A stretch of 64,000 nt of DNA. It comes from Delphinapterus leucas (lineage: Eukaryota > Chordata > Mammalia > Artiodactyla > Monodontidae). The stretch lies in the NCBI RefSeq assembly GCF_002288925.2, contig NW_022098058.1:1064021-1128020 (forward strand). Reading direction: 5' to 3'. This document shows, piece by piece, positions 34,802 to 45,849 of this stretch. The notes beneath the pieces were generated by a model. It worked only from the letters and a program-made list of their open reading frames with translations. It was not told the origin of the DNA and made no database searches. Positions within the stretch are counted from its first letter, which is position 1. Each line of letters opens with the position of its first letter. A program made the position numbers and the translations under genes.

Positions 34802-35215
34802 TCACATGGTGCCCGACTTGTCGGCCGAGCTGTTGGGGAACATCTTCTCGGTGGGCGTCACGGCCGGGCTGCCCACGCCCGAGCTGCTGCTGCTGCTGGA
34901 CCGATGCTGGACCACGGGCCGCACCGGCCGCATGGGGGGCGGGCGCAGCTGGGCGCCGGCCAGGCGGGCGGACAGGGCTGGCTTGAAGGTGGTCATCATC
35001 TCGGTGGAGGAACTGCTGCTGCGACGCATGGCGGCGTCGGGGTCGCGGATGACGATGGTGTGCAGGGGGCTGGCCGGCTCTGAGCTGATGGGGCCTGGCG
35101 GGTTCTTCAGGGGCTCCAGGGTGTCCAGCACCACATCTGGCGCCTGCTTGACTGTGTTCTGCCTCTCCAGTTCCCGCAGCTCGTGCAGAGCTGTGCTCAT
35201 GGTCTTCTCGATGTC
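34802..35215 (-). CDS. SRGAP3: SRGAP3 terminal coding exon (C-terminus and stop)
   Basis: The exon opens at an acceptor ...TGTCCCCAG with DIEKTMSTALHELRELERQ and ends FPNSSADKSGTM, then TGA at 34804-34802. It encodes 137 residues in phase 0 with the exon at 39079-39406. The content is low-complexity and disordered: a short helical stretch, two serine runs, a proline/arginine-rich segment (RPPPMRPVRPVVQ) and the conserved tail. The tail identifies SRGAP3 rather than SRGAP1 or SRGAP2 as I remember them. SRGAP3 is a Slit-Robo GAP with F-BAR, RhoGAP (mainly Rac) and SH3 domains that shapes neuronal membranes. This end lies after the SH3 domain and is likely a phosphorylation and protein-binding region. 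Base composition is very GC- and CpG-rich. Confidence 0.95.
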   Translation of the reverse strand, partial: DIEKTMSTALHELRELERQNTVKQAPDVVLDTLEPLKNPPGPISSEPASPLHTIVIRDPDAAMRRSSSSSTEMMTTFKPALSARLAGAQLRPPPMRPVRPVVQHRSSSSSSSGVGSPAVTPTEKMFPNSSADKSGTM

Positions 35216-35394
35216 CTGGGGACAGGGAGAGCGCTCGTCAGCACAGAGTCTGGAGGGCTGGGATCTAACCCTTCTGGAGCTGCTACCCAGCTTGTAGGCT
35301 TCTTAGGGAGGCTTCCCCACAAATCTCATGGAAGGGATGGAGATTGGATCCCAGGGACTCTTATAACCATAAGGAAAATCAGTGTGAGTATCGC

Positions 35395-35640
35395 AGACCT
35401 AGTGGTGGCAGGCTCTGCAGTCAGACAGACCTGGGTTCAAATCCTATTTCTGTGACTTCCCTGCTGTGTGACTGTGGGCAAGCCACCTTACCTCTCTGAG
35501 TCACAGAATCCTCATTTGTAGATTACAGACACGTATAATACTGACCTCAAGGGGTTGATGAGTGTATTTAATGATACGGTCCCTGCGAAGAGCATGGCAT
35601 GGCACCTGGTACCTAGTGAGTATTTCCAAATAATGACAAT
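35395..35640 (+). mobile_element. MIR SINE fossil, nearly full length
   Basis: It runs from the tRNA-like head (near 'gcaggctctgcagtcagaca' and 'gggttcaaatcc') through 'gtgactgtgggcaagccacc' to 'gcatggcacctggtacctag'. It lies in the SRGAP3 last intron, antisense, and next to an inverted copy. Confidence 0.88.
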
Positions 35641-35644
35641 AACA

Positions 35645-35830
35645 ATGACAATAACAGCTAAAACCGAGCACCAATTCAAGCCCCTTCCCCTAACAATTCA
35701 TTTAAGCCTCTCACTTATCTGGTAGGAACTACCATTACGCTTACGTCACACGTGAGGAAATGGAAGCTCAGACTGGTTAAGTAACTTGTCCAAGGTCACA
35801 CAGCTACTTAGCAGCATAGTAGTTCTGGCT
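35645..35830 (-). mobile_element. MIR SINE fossil
   Basis: 'cacgtgaggaaatggaagct' and 'taacttgtccaaggtcacac' are reverse MIR core. Together with the preceding copy it forms a tail-to-tail inverted pair separated by only a few bases. Confidence 0.82.
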
Positions 35831-35999
35831 CCAGCGCTCATGCCCCTAACTATTATTATTAAAAAATATATCTCTCCTTTGTCCATAGGAAATTTGTGTG
35901 GAGGTTGTATATCAGAATGTTTGCAATGCTCACCCCAGGATGATAGGACTGTTACTTTCTTCTCTGTATTATAATCAGAACAATTTTTTTAAAAATGGA

Positions 36000-38590
36000 A
36001 AATTTAAAAAGCAACAAAAATCTTCATCGGCCGACACAATTCCCAGGGATATTGTGATATTTAAGAGCTCATCAGCATGAGAGCACTTTGAATGACACAG
36101 AGAGAGATTCTGGCAGCCCAGAGGGCCGACCTGGGGCTCAGCATTCCAGGAGTGAGCACTGGAGCTGGATGACAGCATTTAACCCAGGAGCCCTGGGCCT
36201 GGATGCAGAGCCCAGGTTTGGGAGGGAAAAAGGTTCCTCTGCTACCGCTGCTGGGCAACCTTGGGCAAGTCTCAGTGGCTCCGCACCACACTCGGTCCAG
36301 GTGCTGAAAGCCCCCTGCTGGCCGTGAAGATGGGATGAGACAGTGGACGTGATGACACTTTGTGAACTGCTGGATGGTGGTTTTCACACTCCCTTCAGCC
36401 AGAGTCCTCGGTTCCCGTGGGGTTTCCCAGGGATGCCTCCACACAGAGGCAGGGGGAGCTGCTCAGGCTGAGCTGGGCCACCGAGAGGCCAAGGAGGGAC
36501 AGAACCGCTGCTGGAAGGTGCTGACCCACCTCAGGCTCCGGGATGACTATTGAGACACACTAGCTTTTCTGCCCTGGGGCAGCTCTGGGAAAACTGAAAG
36601 TCTGGTCAGACTGATGGGGCTGGTGCCCACAGGTGTCCTGCCGGCCCCTTCCCCGTGCACATCTTCTTTCACCTCCTCTCCTCCCCTGTCCTCAGGCGGC
36701 TCCTGCCCGCTGGGCCTCCACGACAGGCTCCAGTCTGGCCTCCATCAGGGTCCCAGCCTATCATCTTGTTTGGTGAAGAGACTACTGATGATTGGCTAAT
36801 ATTAGCATTTATGCTTCCCCAGGACATTTTATCCTTTGCACTTAACACTGCCTACTTTAAAGAAGATGCTGTTTGTGCCTTTACCTACAAGGAATAACTG
36901 TGGGGCTGTGACGGGGGTCCCGCCTGACAGGAGAGAAGGCAGTCCTGTCCCAACCTTTGCTACATCCCAACCCTGCAGTGATCAAGCCCGCCTTCTGCGT
37001 CCCAGTCTGCTTAAAGTCCCCCACTGACATCACTACTCTGTCTGCTCTACTCCAGCAGGAGCCAAAAGGCAAAACTAATAAATAAAATATAATTAATGGC
37101 CCTCCACCACCATCCCCACCACCACCACTCCACCCTAGCAGAGTGTGAGCCAGGAAGACAGCGAGTCCAGAGAAAGATCAGCTGGGGGGTTTAGGCATGA
37201 GCCTTGCGTTAGTCTGAGAGGTGATGCCGTGATCTCAGAGTGGAGCTGCAGAGAGGCGCTGGGGAGCACGGACAGCGGGGGAAAATGATCCCTTTTCACC
37301 TCCTCCTGAACGAGATCTTCCCACCTTGGATGGCGGTGCTGCCAGATCCCCAAAATGCCTCTTTAACTGGGCTCCAATCTAAATCCTAAAAGACATTTTG
37401 AGACCAGAGGATTTCAGGTAACTCCACCTACTACTACACAGCTGCCCTCTGCAGCCTGCAATGTCAAGGGCTCATCAGAGCCAATGCTGAGCAGGCTGGA
37501 GGCCATCCAGGGTGCCCTTGGCTATTTACATACCGTTTCCCATGCTCTGCTATCGAATGGCAGCTATCAAATTAGCGTGTGTAGATATGTCTGCAGACGG
37601 AAAATGCGAGCGGCATGCCCCACGTGTATTCTTTAGGCCGCTCTTGCAAAATGCTCTGTGACTAAAGGTCAAAGAAGTCTGGGAGATGGGTGTGCCCTGC
37701 TCTCTTTCTTGAAGATTCACAATCCACATCAACATACTTAATAATGTTTGTTGCAGACAACCTATTCAAATTTGCAAGACCAGCATTCCCCAAACTTTCT
37801 TGACCATAGAACACCTTTTTCCCCTCCACTAATACCCCATGGAACCAGTCTGCTGTGGGACCTACTTTGGAAACAGTGGCGTAGACTTCATTTGATTCTC
37901 CGTGTAAAGGGCTCTGGGCCAGGCCTCAGGTGGCCTGACCTTCCAGGTGACGGCGGATGCTAGGGCAATGCTTCCCAAGAGAATGGCCTCCAACAATGGA
38001 GGGACCAGCAGGCTGCCCGGCTGCTCTGCTGGACCCATGCCAAGATGCTGATACCTTGGGAGTGGGCATTGGGACCTGGGGCCAAACTAGATCCTGCGAG
38101 GTGTTTCACTTGCTGTGTTGATATCCCTGAGAACCTTTCCTGGCCTCCTCTCGAGCACAGCCCCCAAGCTCTCAGATTTCCACTTCCCCTTGTGAACAGG
38201 GATTCAAGGCCACTCTTCACAATACAATCCTAACCGACCCCAAGGTTCTAACTGTCTCTCTTTTCTAAACTGGGAGAAAACACTGGGAAGGGGATACATA
38301 ATGGGCACCCTGCCAAGTTCCAGAGGGAAAAATGGAAACTTCTGAACTATGATAAAACTATCAAAAACACAGGAAAGTAGCTATGCAAATTATTAAACAA
38401 CCTAAACAAACTGTCTCATAACAATTTCTTAAATGGATTTGTTTGGTTTGCTTGACAAGTGTAAAAATCACACAGGTTTCTCATCCAGATTTTTTAAAAG
38501 TTATTTAAAAAAACACAAAACTCTAAGAGCACTCTTGAAACGCAGAGTCCCCTCCTTCAAGACTCCTGACCCAGCTGCCATTTCACAGCT
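36000..38590. other. SRGAP3 last intron, no further confident features
   Basis: Between the MIR pair and the L2 fragment the sequence looks mostly unique. A short stretch near 37770-37830 ('cattccccaaactttcttga') resembles the end of an old hAT transposon. No splice-flanked frame was recognised. CCACCA-rich simple sequence lies near 37105-37130. Confidence 0.45.
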
Positions 38591-38599
38591 GTGTGTGTT

Positions 38600-38790
38600 A
38601 CTGGTTGGCATCTCTCTCTTCTCTAAACCATAAGCTCCATGTGGGCAGGGCCTGCATCCATTTTAGGTCAATTATACTCTCAGTGCCAGCCAGTGATTGC
38701 CACACAACAGATGCTCAATCAGTATTTCTCAATAAATGAATGAACAAATGAATGCATGAATGACAAGATGAACGAATGAAAACATGAAGG
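38600..38790 (+). mobile_element. L2 3' end with (GAAT)n-like tail
   Basis: 'accataagctccatgtgggc' and 'acaacagatgctcaatcagt' match the L2 3' end. It is followed by degenerate tetranucleotide repeats (ATGA/GAAT) at about 38731-38785, which is the usual L2 terminus expanded. Confidence 0.7.
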
Positions 38791-39078
38791 GCACAATCTT
38801 GCCATGTTATGGAGACGTCTGCCATTACCACATCCCCACATCCGGGAATCCCACCTCTGGCCCTGGAGACTGGGCCCTTGGGTCTTCACAGGAGCCCCAG
38901 CCAGCAGTTGCACCCATCCAGCTTCCGCTCCCACAGGGGGGCCAGCTCATTATCTACCTCACGTCTGGCTTAGCCTGAGCCTGGCCTGAAGGGCGAAGGG
39001 GCTCCCCAGTCTGCAGGTGCCCACCCCCTGCCCCTCTGGGTGTCGGCTGGTGCAGCCTGCCTTCCCGCCGGCCCTTAC

Positions 39079-39406
39079 TTCTGCCAGGGCCTCGGCCTCC
39101 AGGGACTTGTGGTCCCCCAGGCTGCTGTGCCTGGTGGAGCCGCACGTCGACCGGATGCAGTGCCCTTCGGAGAGCACCTTCTTGTCGGGGTAGTTGATGC
39201 TGCCGGCGCTCCCAAACGTCGCCATCCTCCGCTTCTCGGGGCTCTCGATCCGCCCCCGGGAGAGGGGGATTTTGTGGGGACTGCTGGGGCAGGCGGCGGC
39301 CCGGGGTGGCGTGTCTATGCTGGGGCCCAGGCCCCGGGGCGGGCTGTGTGTGTCTCCCCCGCTTCGGCGCCTGGGGATGGCTGCTCCATCAGATCGTAAC
39401 CGCACT
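39079..39406 (-). CDS. SRGAP3: SRGAP3 penultimate coding exon
   Basis: The acceptor is ...CTCCTTTGCAG and the donor GTAAGGG. The 328-bp exon starts with the last base of an arginine codon and then reads VRLRSDGAAIPRRRSGG and, further on, GRIESPEKRRMATFGSAGS and CGSTRHSSLGDHKSL. It is rich in Arg, Ser and Pro, with several RxxS-type sites, which is compatible with phospho-regulation and 14-3-3-like binding, though that is inference. It joins the upstream exon (CG + A gives Arg) and the terminal exon (phase 0) without a break. No domain is expected here in the family; the region is post-SH3 linker. Confidence 0.94.
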
Positions 39407-39858
39407 CTGCAAAGGAGCCAGGGGGTGGGGGCGTGGGGCAGAGGTCAACCCTGGCCAGTGTCACACGGGTCAGCCAACCCCCAGGCCACACGCTACACAC
39501 TAGTCTAGGGAGTGGGTATAGTAAAGCCTCGTTCAGCCAGACTCTGCGGTTCTGCAGGGAAGGCACTGTCTGAGCACGTGACTCAGGCCCCCGGGTTTCA
39601 TCTGCACACACAAAGGAGTCGGGGGCGTTCCAAGCTCCAGCCGGGGGTGGTGCCAATTACATAGTGAATCTCGTCTACACGTTAGGTCAGGGCCAGGAGG
39701 ATTTCAACCTGGGAACACTTTGCTCCCAGTTAGGTGGGCTCATGGTATGTTCTTATGCGGTTTAGAGGTCTCCATGATTCCAAAGGGCCTCTGACTGGTC
39801 TGAGGCATTGAGGCTTGACTATACCAAAGAGTTACCAGCTCCCTGCAAGCTCCCTGAA

Positions 39859-39949
39859 AGATGGCCCTGGTTTCCGTGGGGCAGCACAGACAACAAGCCT
39901 GGTGAAAACAGCGTGGGCTGGGGCTCAGGACACTCGGTTCTAGGCTCAG
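39859..39949. repeat. Micro-duplication A, copy 1
   Basis: This 91-bp segment matches 43173-43263 without gaps and with four mismatches (about 96 percent). Both lie in SRGAP3 introns, in the same orientation, about 3.3 kb apart. Part of the unit resembles the 5' end of a MIR, but the identity is far above what two independent MIRs would share. Confidence 0.9.
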
Positions 39950-40912
39950 GAGGCGCCCCTGGGAACTGACCACAGCCCAGTGTTGTCACCAAAGGCTGTT
40001 CCTATGAGGCTTTTCCAGACCTTGGACAACTAGTCATTAAGAGTAAAATGTGCATCACTGGAACGCCTTTCGTGCACCTGGATACCTTTCACCCCTCAGG
40101 GAGGCTGCGGTGGAGTGAAAAGGGGACTAGAGTGTCTATCAGGAAGGCGAATTCTTGTCCTGTCTCTGTCACAGACTTTCCAGTGACCTCTTTCAGACCC
40201 ACTTTATTAATCTGTTAAATGGGCATAATATTCCTTGCCCACCTTCTGAGGGAGGTTCAGTGGGTGGGAAAGCACTTTGAAGAGGTTCTACCCACAGGAG
40301 ATTTTGCTGTGTCCCATGGAGGGCACTGAAGACTCAAAGGCACTGGTGAGGGGAGGGAAGGCTGGAAGTGGCAAGGGGGTGGGGAAGAGGGGCAGAGTGC
40401 GGGAATGGATTGTGACGGGGACCAAGCTCAGTGTGGTCAGCAGCGCTTTAGACCCTGTGCCACCAGCCAAGCTAAGCACCGCCTGTGGGCACCCCAACAG
40501 CACCAAAACATTGGTGTTCGAGAGGAAGAGTACTGGGAAAGAAAGAACGAGAAGAAGGTAGGTGAGAGAGGACAGAGGGAGAGGGAAATTGAGGCAGGAG
40601 AAGATACGGCCCCCCTGGAAGTCAAGGGACCATGACTCTGTCATCTACCTACCCCAACCGTCCATCTCCCCTGATTCTATCACTTATCAGCACCCTGAAC
40701 TGAACAGAATACACTGAAAAGAGGCACTGGGACTTTTGCTGAAATAACTTCATAAACATATGTTCCTATTGTGGTTGATTTCTCTGGCTTTATCTGCAAG
40801 TGCCCCATGTGTGGGTTGATCCCATGACCTCTCCACCAGAAAAACAAAGAATATGACATTTTGAGAATTCGATTAAGAAAGCAGTGACACACTGCCAGCT
40901 TTCCTTTCCAGC

Positions 40913-40963
40913 GTCACATCTTGTGGGGAAGAAGGGGCCACGACAGCCTCCCTCTCTCCCTCC
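40913..40963. repeat. Micro-duplication B, copy 1
   Basis: This 51-bp segment matches 41461-41511 without gaps and with four transitions (about 92 percent). Both copies are in the same SRGAP3 intron and orientation. Confidence 0.85.
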
Positions 40964-41460
40964 TTCTCTTTTCCTTATTGTATTTTTTTCTTTAAACAAC
41001 CACGTGCTTTGGACTATACCTGTAGAGGGAGTGAGGAGCCCAGCTCCATACCTGGCGGAAAGATCATGTGACAGCCCCGCCCACACGCAGGAGTGAAGAA
41101 ACTGGCAAATCTGCTCCCACCAAATATGTGCGTGGAGCCGAGTGTCAATTTGCCCCCACGAAGTGGGTGTGAGGCTTCTGTTTCTGCAGTGCACTTCAGG
41201 GACTAAGTGAGCTTTACATTTTTAAATATAACAACTTAGGTCTTCAACAGAAAGTGGGGAGGAGGTGTAAGAACTGGAGACAGAGAGGAAAAATACTTGC
41301 CAACTTGCAACTCTCTCTTTCCCGTTTATTATTATTTTAAATAAAAAGCATTGGTTGCCAATATGTCTTTCCTCCTCTTTCTCCACCTCTGCCCCAAGCT
41401 GGATCACTTTCTACCTGACATTCTAGGCCAGTTCCAGCCAGCCCACCAGGTGTGCCGCAT

Positions 41461-41511
41461 GTCATATCTCGTGGGGAAGAAGGGGCCACAACAGCCTCCC
41501 TCTTTCCCTCC
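41461..41511. repeat. Micro-duplication B, copy 2
   Basis: This is the partner of 40913-40963. It ends 75 bp downstream (in the direction of the gene) of the donor of the exon at 41587-41736, so it lies within splice-proximal intron sequence. Confidence 0.85.
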
Positions 41512-41586
41512 TGTGCCCTTGCTTCTCCCCAGTCAGACACAAACCGGCACTGTACTAGCCGCAAAGAATGAATCCGCGTTTCCTAC

Positions 41587-41736
41587 CGGCCCATCACCCC
41601 CCCAAAGCCGTAATCCGAGATGTGCTCCGTGGGGGACTGGAGGTCGTTTTTGGAGGAGGCCTTGTCGTCCAGCAGTGGCCCACTGCTGGCCTCGCTGTCG
41701 GCCTTTTGGCTCAGGCTGTCCGAGAAGGCATCGTCC
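41587..41736 (-). CDS. SRGAP3: SRGAP3 exon just after the SH3 domain
   Basis: The acceptor is ...CCTTCTCCCCAG and the donor GTAGGA. The exon is 150 bp. Its first G completes a Met codon (AT + G) from the SH3 exon, and it then reads DDAFSDSLSQKADSEASSG and ends SDYGFGGVMG plus two bases of Arg. The sequence is acidic and serine-rich, with no fold expected. It matches SRGAP3 as I recall it and differs from the corresponding SRGAP2 sequence. Because the length is a multiple of three (150), skipping it would keep the frame. Confidence 0.94.
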
Positions 41737-42925
41737 CTGGGGAGAAGGACAGACGTGAATTGGGAGGGATTCGCTCCAGAGAACCGACATGTGCTGAGAC
41801 CTGAGGGGCTGGATCCACACACACCTCGTGGTTGAGCCGCTGCTGCTTCTCCAGCAGGAGGCCCTCTGTGGCACCGCCCGTGCCTACCTTCTCCTCCCCT
41901 CATCTAGGCTCTTCTCTCCCAGCTGCTCGAGACTGGGATAAGCTAAAGGGGAGGGTGTGCTGGAGAAATGGGGGAGGGGGCCTGCAAGCTGAGCCCTGGG
42001 CGATGAGCAGCAGTTTGGGGGTCCAGCAAGGGAGAAGGAAGGCATCTCCATCCCTCTCCGCACCCGGGGCTTTGAACAGGTGTGAGGGGCCTGGAGCTTG
42101 TTGGGGTGCCCTGCCCGCCTCCCCCCCATGCCCTCTCCCTGCCCTCAGAGGCCTGGGGACGTCAGAGAGCTGCTTTGGATCGTCTTGTTGTTTGCCGAGC
42201 TCTGGACTTTTCTCTGTCTCCAGACCGTCCCCTCTGCCATCAAGACGTATGCCTTTGGCCACCTCCCCTTGAGGCCCAGCTTGGTGGCTGCTTCCTTGGT
42301 AAATCAGTTCCACCTGAGGCAGACTGGAGCTCGGAGGGAGTGTGTGCAGGAACCTTCAAAGGCTTTCAAAGAATGGAAGGTGTAGACTTTCTGGGCATTA
42401 TGGTGGGGCTAGGTATTTGGGGTGTAGGGCTTTTTTTTAATGCCTAAAATTCTTTTCTAAAAAATAGTACCCTCTTAGCTGGAAATGAGGGGATGATTGT
42501 TTCTGCCCATCTCCTGAGACAGCCACCTCAGGGTAGAGAATGGTGGGCTATTAAGAGGGGAGTGGGATGGCCACTGGCTACAGGGAAGGCCCAGGAGGGT
42601 GGAGGTATATGGCAAGATCCACTGGACACCGAGAACCATAGTGGGTGATAAACGCCCTGGAGGCTGTCAGGTGGGCCGGGATGGTGAGCCAAGGGCACCA
42701 AACATTGTCCCTGTGGACTCTGAAGGATGAGCAATTTGCTTATTTGTTAAGTGGGTCGCCATTCAAAGGGAGGTTAGACATAATCCATTCTTACGGAAGA
42801 CCAAGTGTGTCATACCAGGGAGAGCAAAGTGCTGTCATACAATCCATACTCCCATTCCTGTGCCCATTCCAGACATCACTAATCAATCATGGCATTCTTC
42901 ACAGAAGATCCCAATTCCCACTCAC

Positions 42926-43106
42926 ATGTCCTGTACAACTATGTACTGATGTGGGATGAGCCCATCCACGCCGTTGTGACGACCCTCCCACCAGTCCTCG
43001 GAGGCGCGGTGGTACAGTAGCAGTGAGGCTCCCTTCTTGAAGGACAGCTCACGCGGGGACCGCCCCACGTAGTCAAACTTGGCGATGGCCTCGATCTGCT
43101 CCACTT
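42926..43106 (-). CDS. SRGAP3: SRGAP3 SH3-domain exon
   Basis: The acceptor is ...TTTTCCTTCTAG and the donor GTGAGTG. The 181-bp exon encodes almost the whole SH3 domain: [15 protein letters not shown] (ALYDY-equivalent AKFDY), [12 protein letters not shown], then [12 protein letters not shown] with the paired tryptophans, and [10 protein letters not shown] with the Pro and Tyr of the ligand groove. In srGAPs this SH3 binds proline-rich partners such as WAVE1, Robo and formin-like proteins. Counting back from the stop places it at about residues 743-803 of 1099, which agrees with the family. It begins with the last two bases of a Glu codon (G + AA), joining the 61835 exon exactly. Confidence 0.96.
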
Positions 43107-43172
43107 CTAGAAGGAAAACAAGGGGAAGAGCATCTATGAGGTCAGCAGAAGAGCAGCCCAGGAGCCTCACTC

Positions 43173-43263
43173 AGATGGCCCTGGCTTCTGTGGGGCAGCA
43201 CAGACAACAAGCCTGGTGAAAACAGCGTGGGCTGGGGCTCAGGATACTGGGTTCTAGGCTCAG
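43173..43263. repeat. Micro-duplication A, copy 2
   Basis: This is the partner of 39859-39949. Here the MIR-like sequence continues to about 43340 ('tcaggcaggccatctaactt', 'ccaaatggaaaatggggctg'), so this copy is probably the source. It lies 66 bp upstream of the SH3 exon's acceptor. Confidence 0.9.
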
Positions 43264-43601
43264 ATCCACTCTCCATGCTGTGATCTCAGGCAGGCCATCT
43301 AACTTCCCCAAATGGAAAATGGGGCTGAAATATTACATCCTTACCTTCCACTGCCCCTCTTGTTCTCCACTTTTTAACACTTATTAAAACAATATTATAA
43401 GAAATTTCTTTTTCTTCTATCCCTTAATGCCAGCTCTGTTTCCATTTTTCCATGGACCCTTTCCCTCTTTGTTCACTTATAATACCACCAGTGGTTCTTA
43501 CCTTTTGGGAAGTCAAACAGATGTTATATATGGATTCCTTTCCATGCAAAATATTGTACACAATTTTTAAGGGTTCTCAGAAGCTTCTCTTCAGAGCTCA
43601 T

Positions 43602-44001
43602 TGTTATGGACTGAATTCTGTCTTCCCTCAAATCCAAATGTTGCAGCCCTCACTTCCAATGTAATGGTATTTGGAGATGAGGTGTTTAGGAAGTAATTAA
43701 GCTTAAGTGAGGTCATAAGGGTGGGGCCCTAATCTGATAGAACTGGTGTCACTCGGAGAAGAGGAAGAGATGTCGGAGATCTCTCTTTCTGTCTCTTCAC
43801 GTGCACAGTGGAAAGGCATTGTGAGGACACAGTGAGAAGGCAGCTGTCTACAAGCCAGGAAGAGAGACAACAGCAGAACCCAACCCTAATGGCACCTTGA
43901 TCTTGGACTTCTAGCCTCCTGAACTGTGAGGAAATATATTTCTGTTGTTTAAGCCCCTCAGTCTGTGGTATTCTATTATGGCAGCCTGAGCTGACTAACA
44001 C
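43602..44001 (+). mobile_element. MaLR-type solo LTR (MLT1/MST-like)
   Basis: It opens TGTTATGGACTGAATTCTGT and passes 'aggtcataagggtggggccc', 'aagccaggaagagagacaac' and 'ttctgttgtttaagcccctc' to end near 'ctgactaaca'. This is the full order of a MaLR LTR of about 400 bp. No internal sequence adjoins it. It is antisense to SRGAP3. Confidence 0.88.
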
Positions 44002-44269
44002 ACTCGTCCATGAACTTAATTTGGGGAGCGGAAGAATTCTTATGGGGGCTATAGATCAAGCATATCTCTTTGCACACGCACATTTACCCATCAAAGCTTT
44101 ATTCTTCTCTGGTCAGTGACAGGCCCTGCCTGAGTTAAGCAATGAGAACATAGCTCTTGCCCTTGAGACACTTCTACTGCCCAGCTCTGTCACCTCTTGT
44201 TTGTGTGACCACAGGCAGGTTACATAATTTCTGTACATTTCAGTTGCCTTTAGGAGGCTTAAACGATAA

Positions 44270-45215
44270 TCCATGAAAGAAGACAAAAAGATGGCCAACA
44301 GGTGCATGAAAAGATGCTCAACATCATTAATCATCAGGAAAATGCAAATCAAAAATCAAAACCATGAGATATCACCTCATACCTGTTAGAATGGCTATTA
44401 TGAGAAAGACAAGAAACGACAAGAGTTGGCGAGGATGTGGAGAAAAGGAAACCCTTATGCACTGCTGGTGGGAAATAAATTGGTGCAGCCCCTACAGAAA
44501 ACGGTATGGAGTTTCCTCCAAAAACTAAAAATAGAACTACCATGTGATCCAGCAATTCCACTTCTGGGTATTTATCCACAGGAAATGAAAACACTTAACT
44601 TGAAAGGATATCTGCACCCCCAAGTTCATTGCAGCACTATTTACAATAGCCAAGACATGGAAGCAACCAAAATGTCCATCGACAGATGAATGGATAAAGA
44701 AGGTTGGTGTATATAAACAATGGAAAATTATTCAGCCATAAAAAAGGAAGGAAATCCTGCCATTTGCAACAACATGAATGGACCTTGAGGGCGTTATCCT
44801 AAGTAAAATAAGTCAGACAGAAGAAGACAAATAGTGTATGATCTCACTTGTATGTGGAATCTGAAATCAAAAACAAACCAAGCTCACTGATACAGAGAAC
44901 AGACTGGTGGTTGCCAGAGGTGGGGGTGGACGAAATGGGTGAAGGGAGTCAAAAGGTACAAACTCCCAGTGATAAGATCAGTAAATCATAGGATGTAATA
45001 TACAGCACAGTGACTATAAATTGTGCTATATATTTGAAACTTACTAAGAGAGTAGGTCTTAAAAGTTCTCATCATAAGAAAAAAAAAGTAACTATGTGTG
45101 GTGATGAATGTTAAACCTGACTTATTGTGGTGATCATTTCATAACATATACATATATCGAATCTTCATGCTATACACCCGATACTAATAAACTGTTATAT
45201 ATCAATTATATCTAA
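44270..45215 (+). mobile_element. L1 3' fragment
   Basis: 5'-truncated L1: the ORF2 C-terminal region (44426-44689, still open, with [14 protein letters not shown]) and a 3' UTR ending in AT-rich sequence near 45215. Antisense to SRGAP3 in its large intron. Confidence 0.85.
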
Positions 45216-45619
45216 AAGAAGAAAGACACGAGACTTCAATACATTAAAAAAAAAGAGAGAGCGATACGGAAAGTGCTCAGCATAGCACAGACATACAATA
45301 CATTAGGTATTCAGCTGATCGTGGCTCTCGTGATTATGATCATAATTACTAATGGCTTTAGCTTACGGGGTGGGTCTACACAAAGAAATCTCAGGTGCAG
45401 AGAATTTAAGTGTTTTGCTCAAGACCATGCAGCTAGTGATCTTTGGGTAGGAGACTTTTGGGGGAGCAGGACAGTTAAGCCTATGATTTATTTAACCTGT
45501 GTTGTAGCTTGTACCCTGAGAAGTGAAAATGGGTAGAAAATGGTAGAAAATGGGTAATGTATAAGTGTCAATGTATTTGTATTTTAAAGCAAGCACAAAG
45601 ATGTTTAATATTATAAAGA

Positions 45620-45621
<2 letters not shown>

Positions 45622-45656
<35 letters not shown>
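45622..45656. repeat. (TA)n microsatellite
   Basis: About 17 AT units followed by a short CA stretch. Such repeats can extrude cruciforms and are usually polymorphic. It lies about 200 bp from the hairpin at 45850. Confidence 0.95.
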
Positions 45657-45662
<6 letters not shown>

Positions 45663-45849
45663 CCTATATAGGCAGACAGATCTTATTAAATTCTAATAAA
45701 CAAAAGAGTAACAAAGGTGGCCCCTGCTCTCTCTATCCTGCAGATACCTTCCCTGTGCCGAGCATCCATGGGACTGTCTCTTCTCCTGTCCTCATGGATT
45801 ATCTTGATTCTGTCCACGCAGCCTGTCCACCTGTCCATCATGGAGTTTT

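Noticed and set aside
34510..35297. Long plus-strand open frames (up to 163 codons) opposite the SRGAP3 terminal exon
   Set aside because: They mirror a GC-rich minus-strand exon whose protein is clearly SRGAP3 with proper splice sites. GC-rich exons often leave the opposite strand open.
39040..39508. Plus-strand open frames opposite the 39079-39406 exon
   Set aside because: Same reason: shadow of a GC-rich SRGAP3 exon, with no similarity to a known protein.
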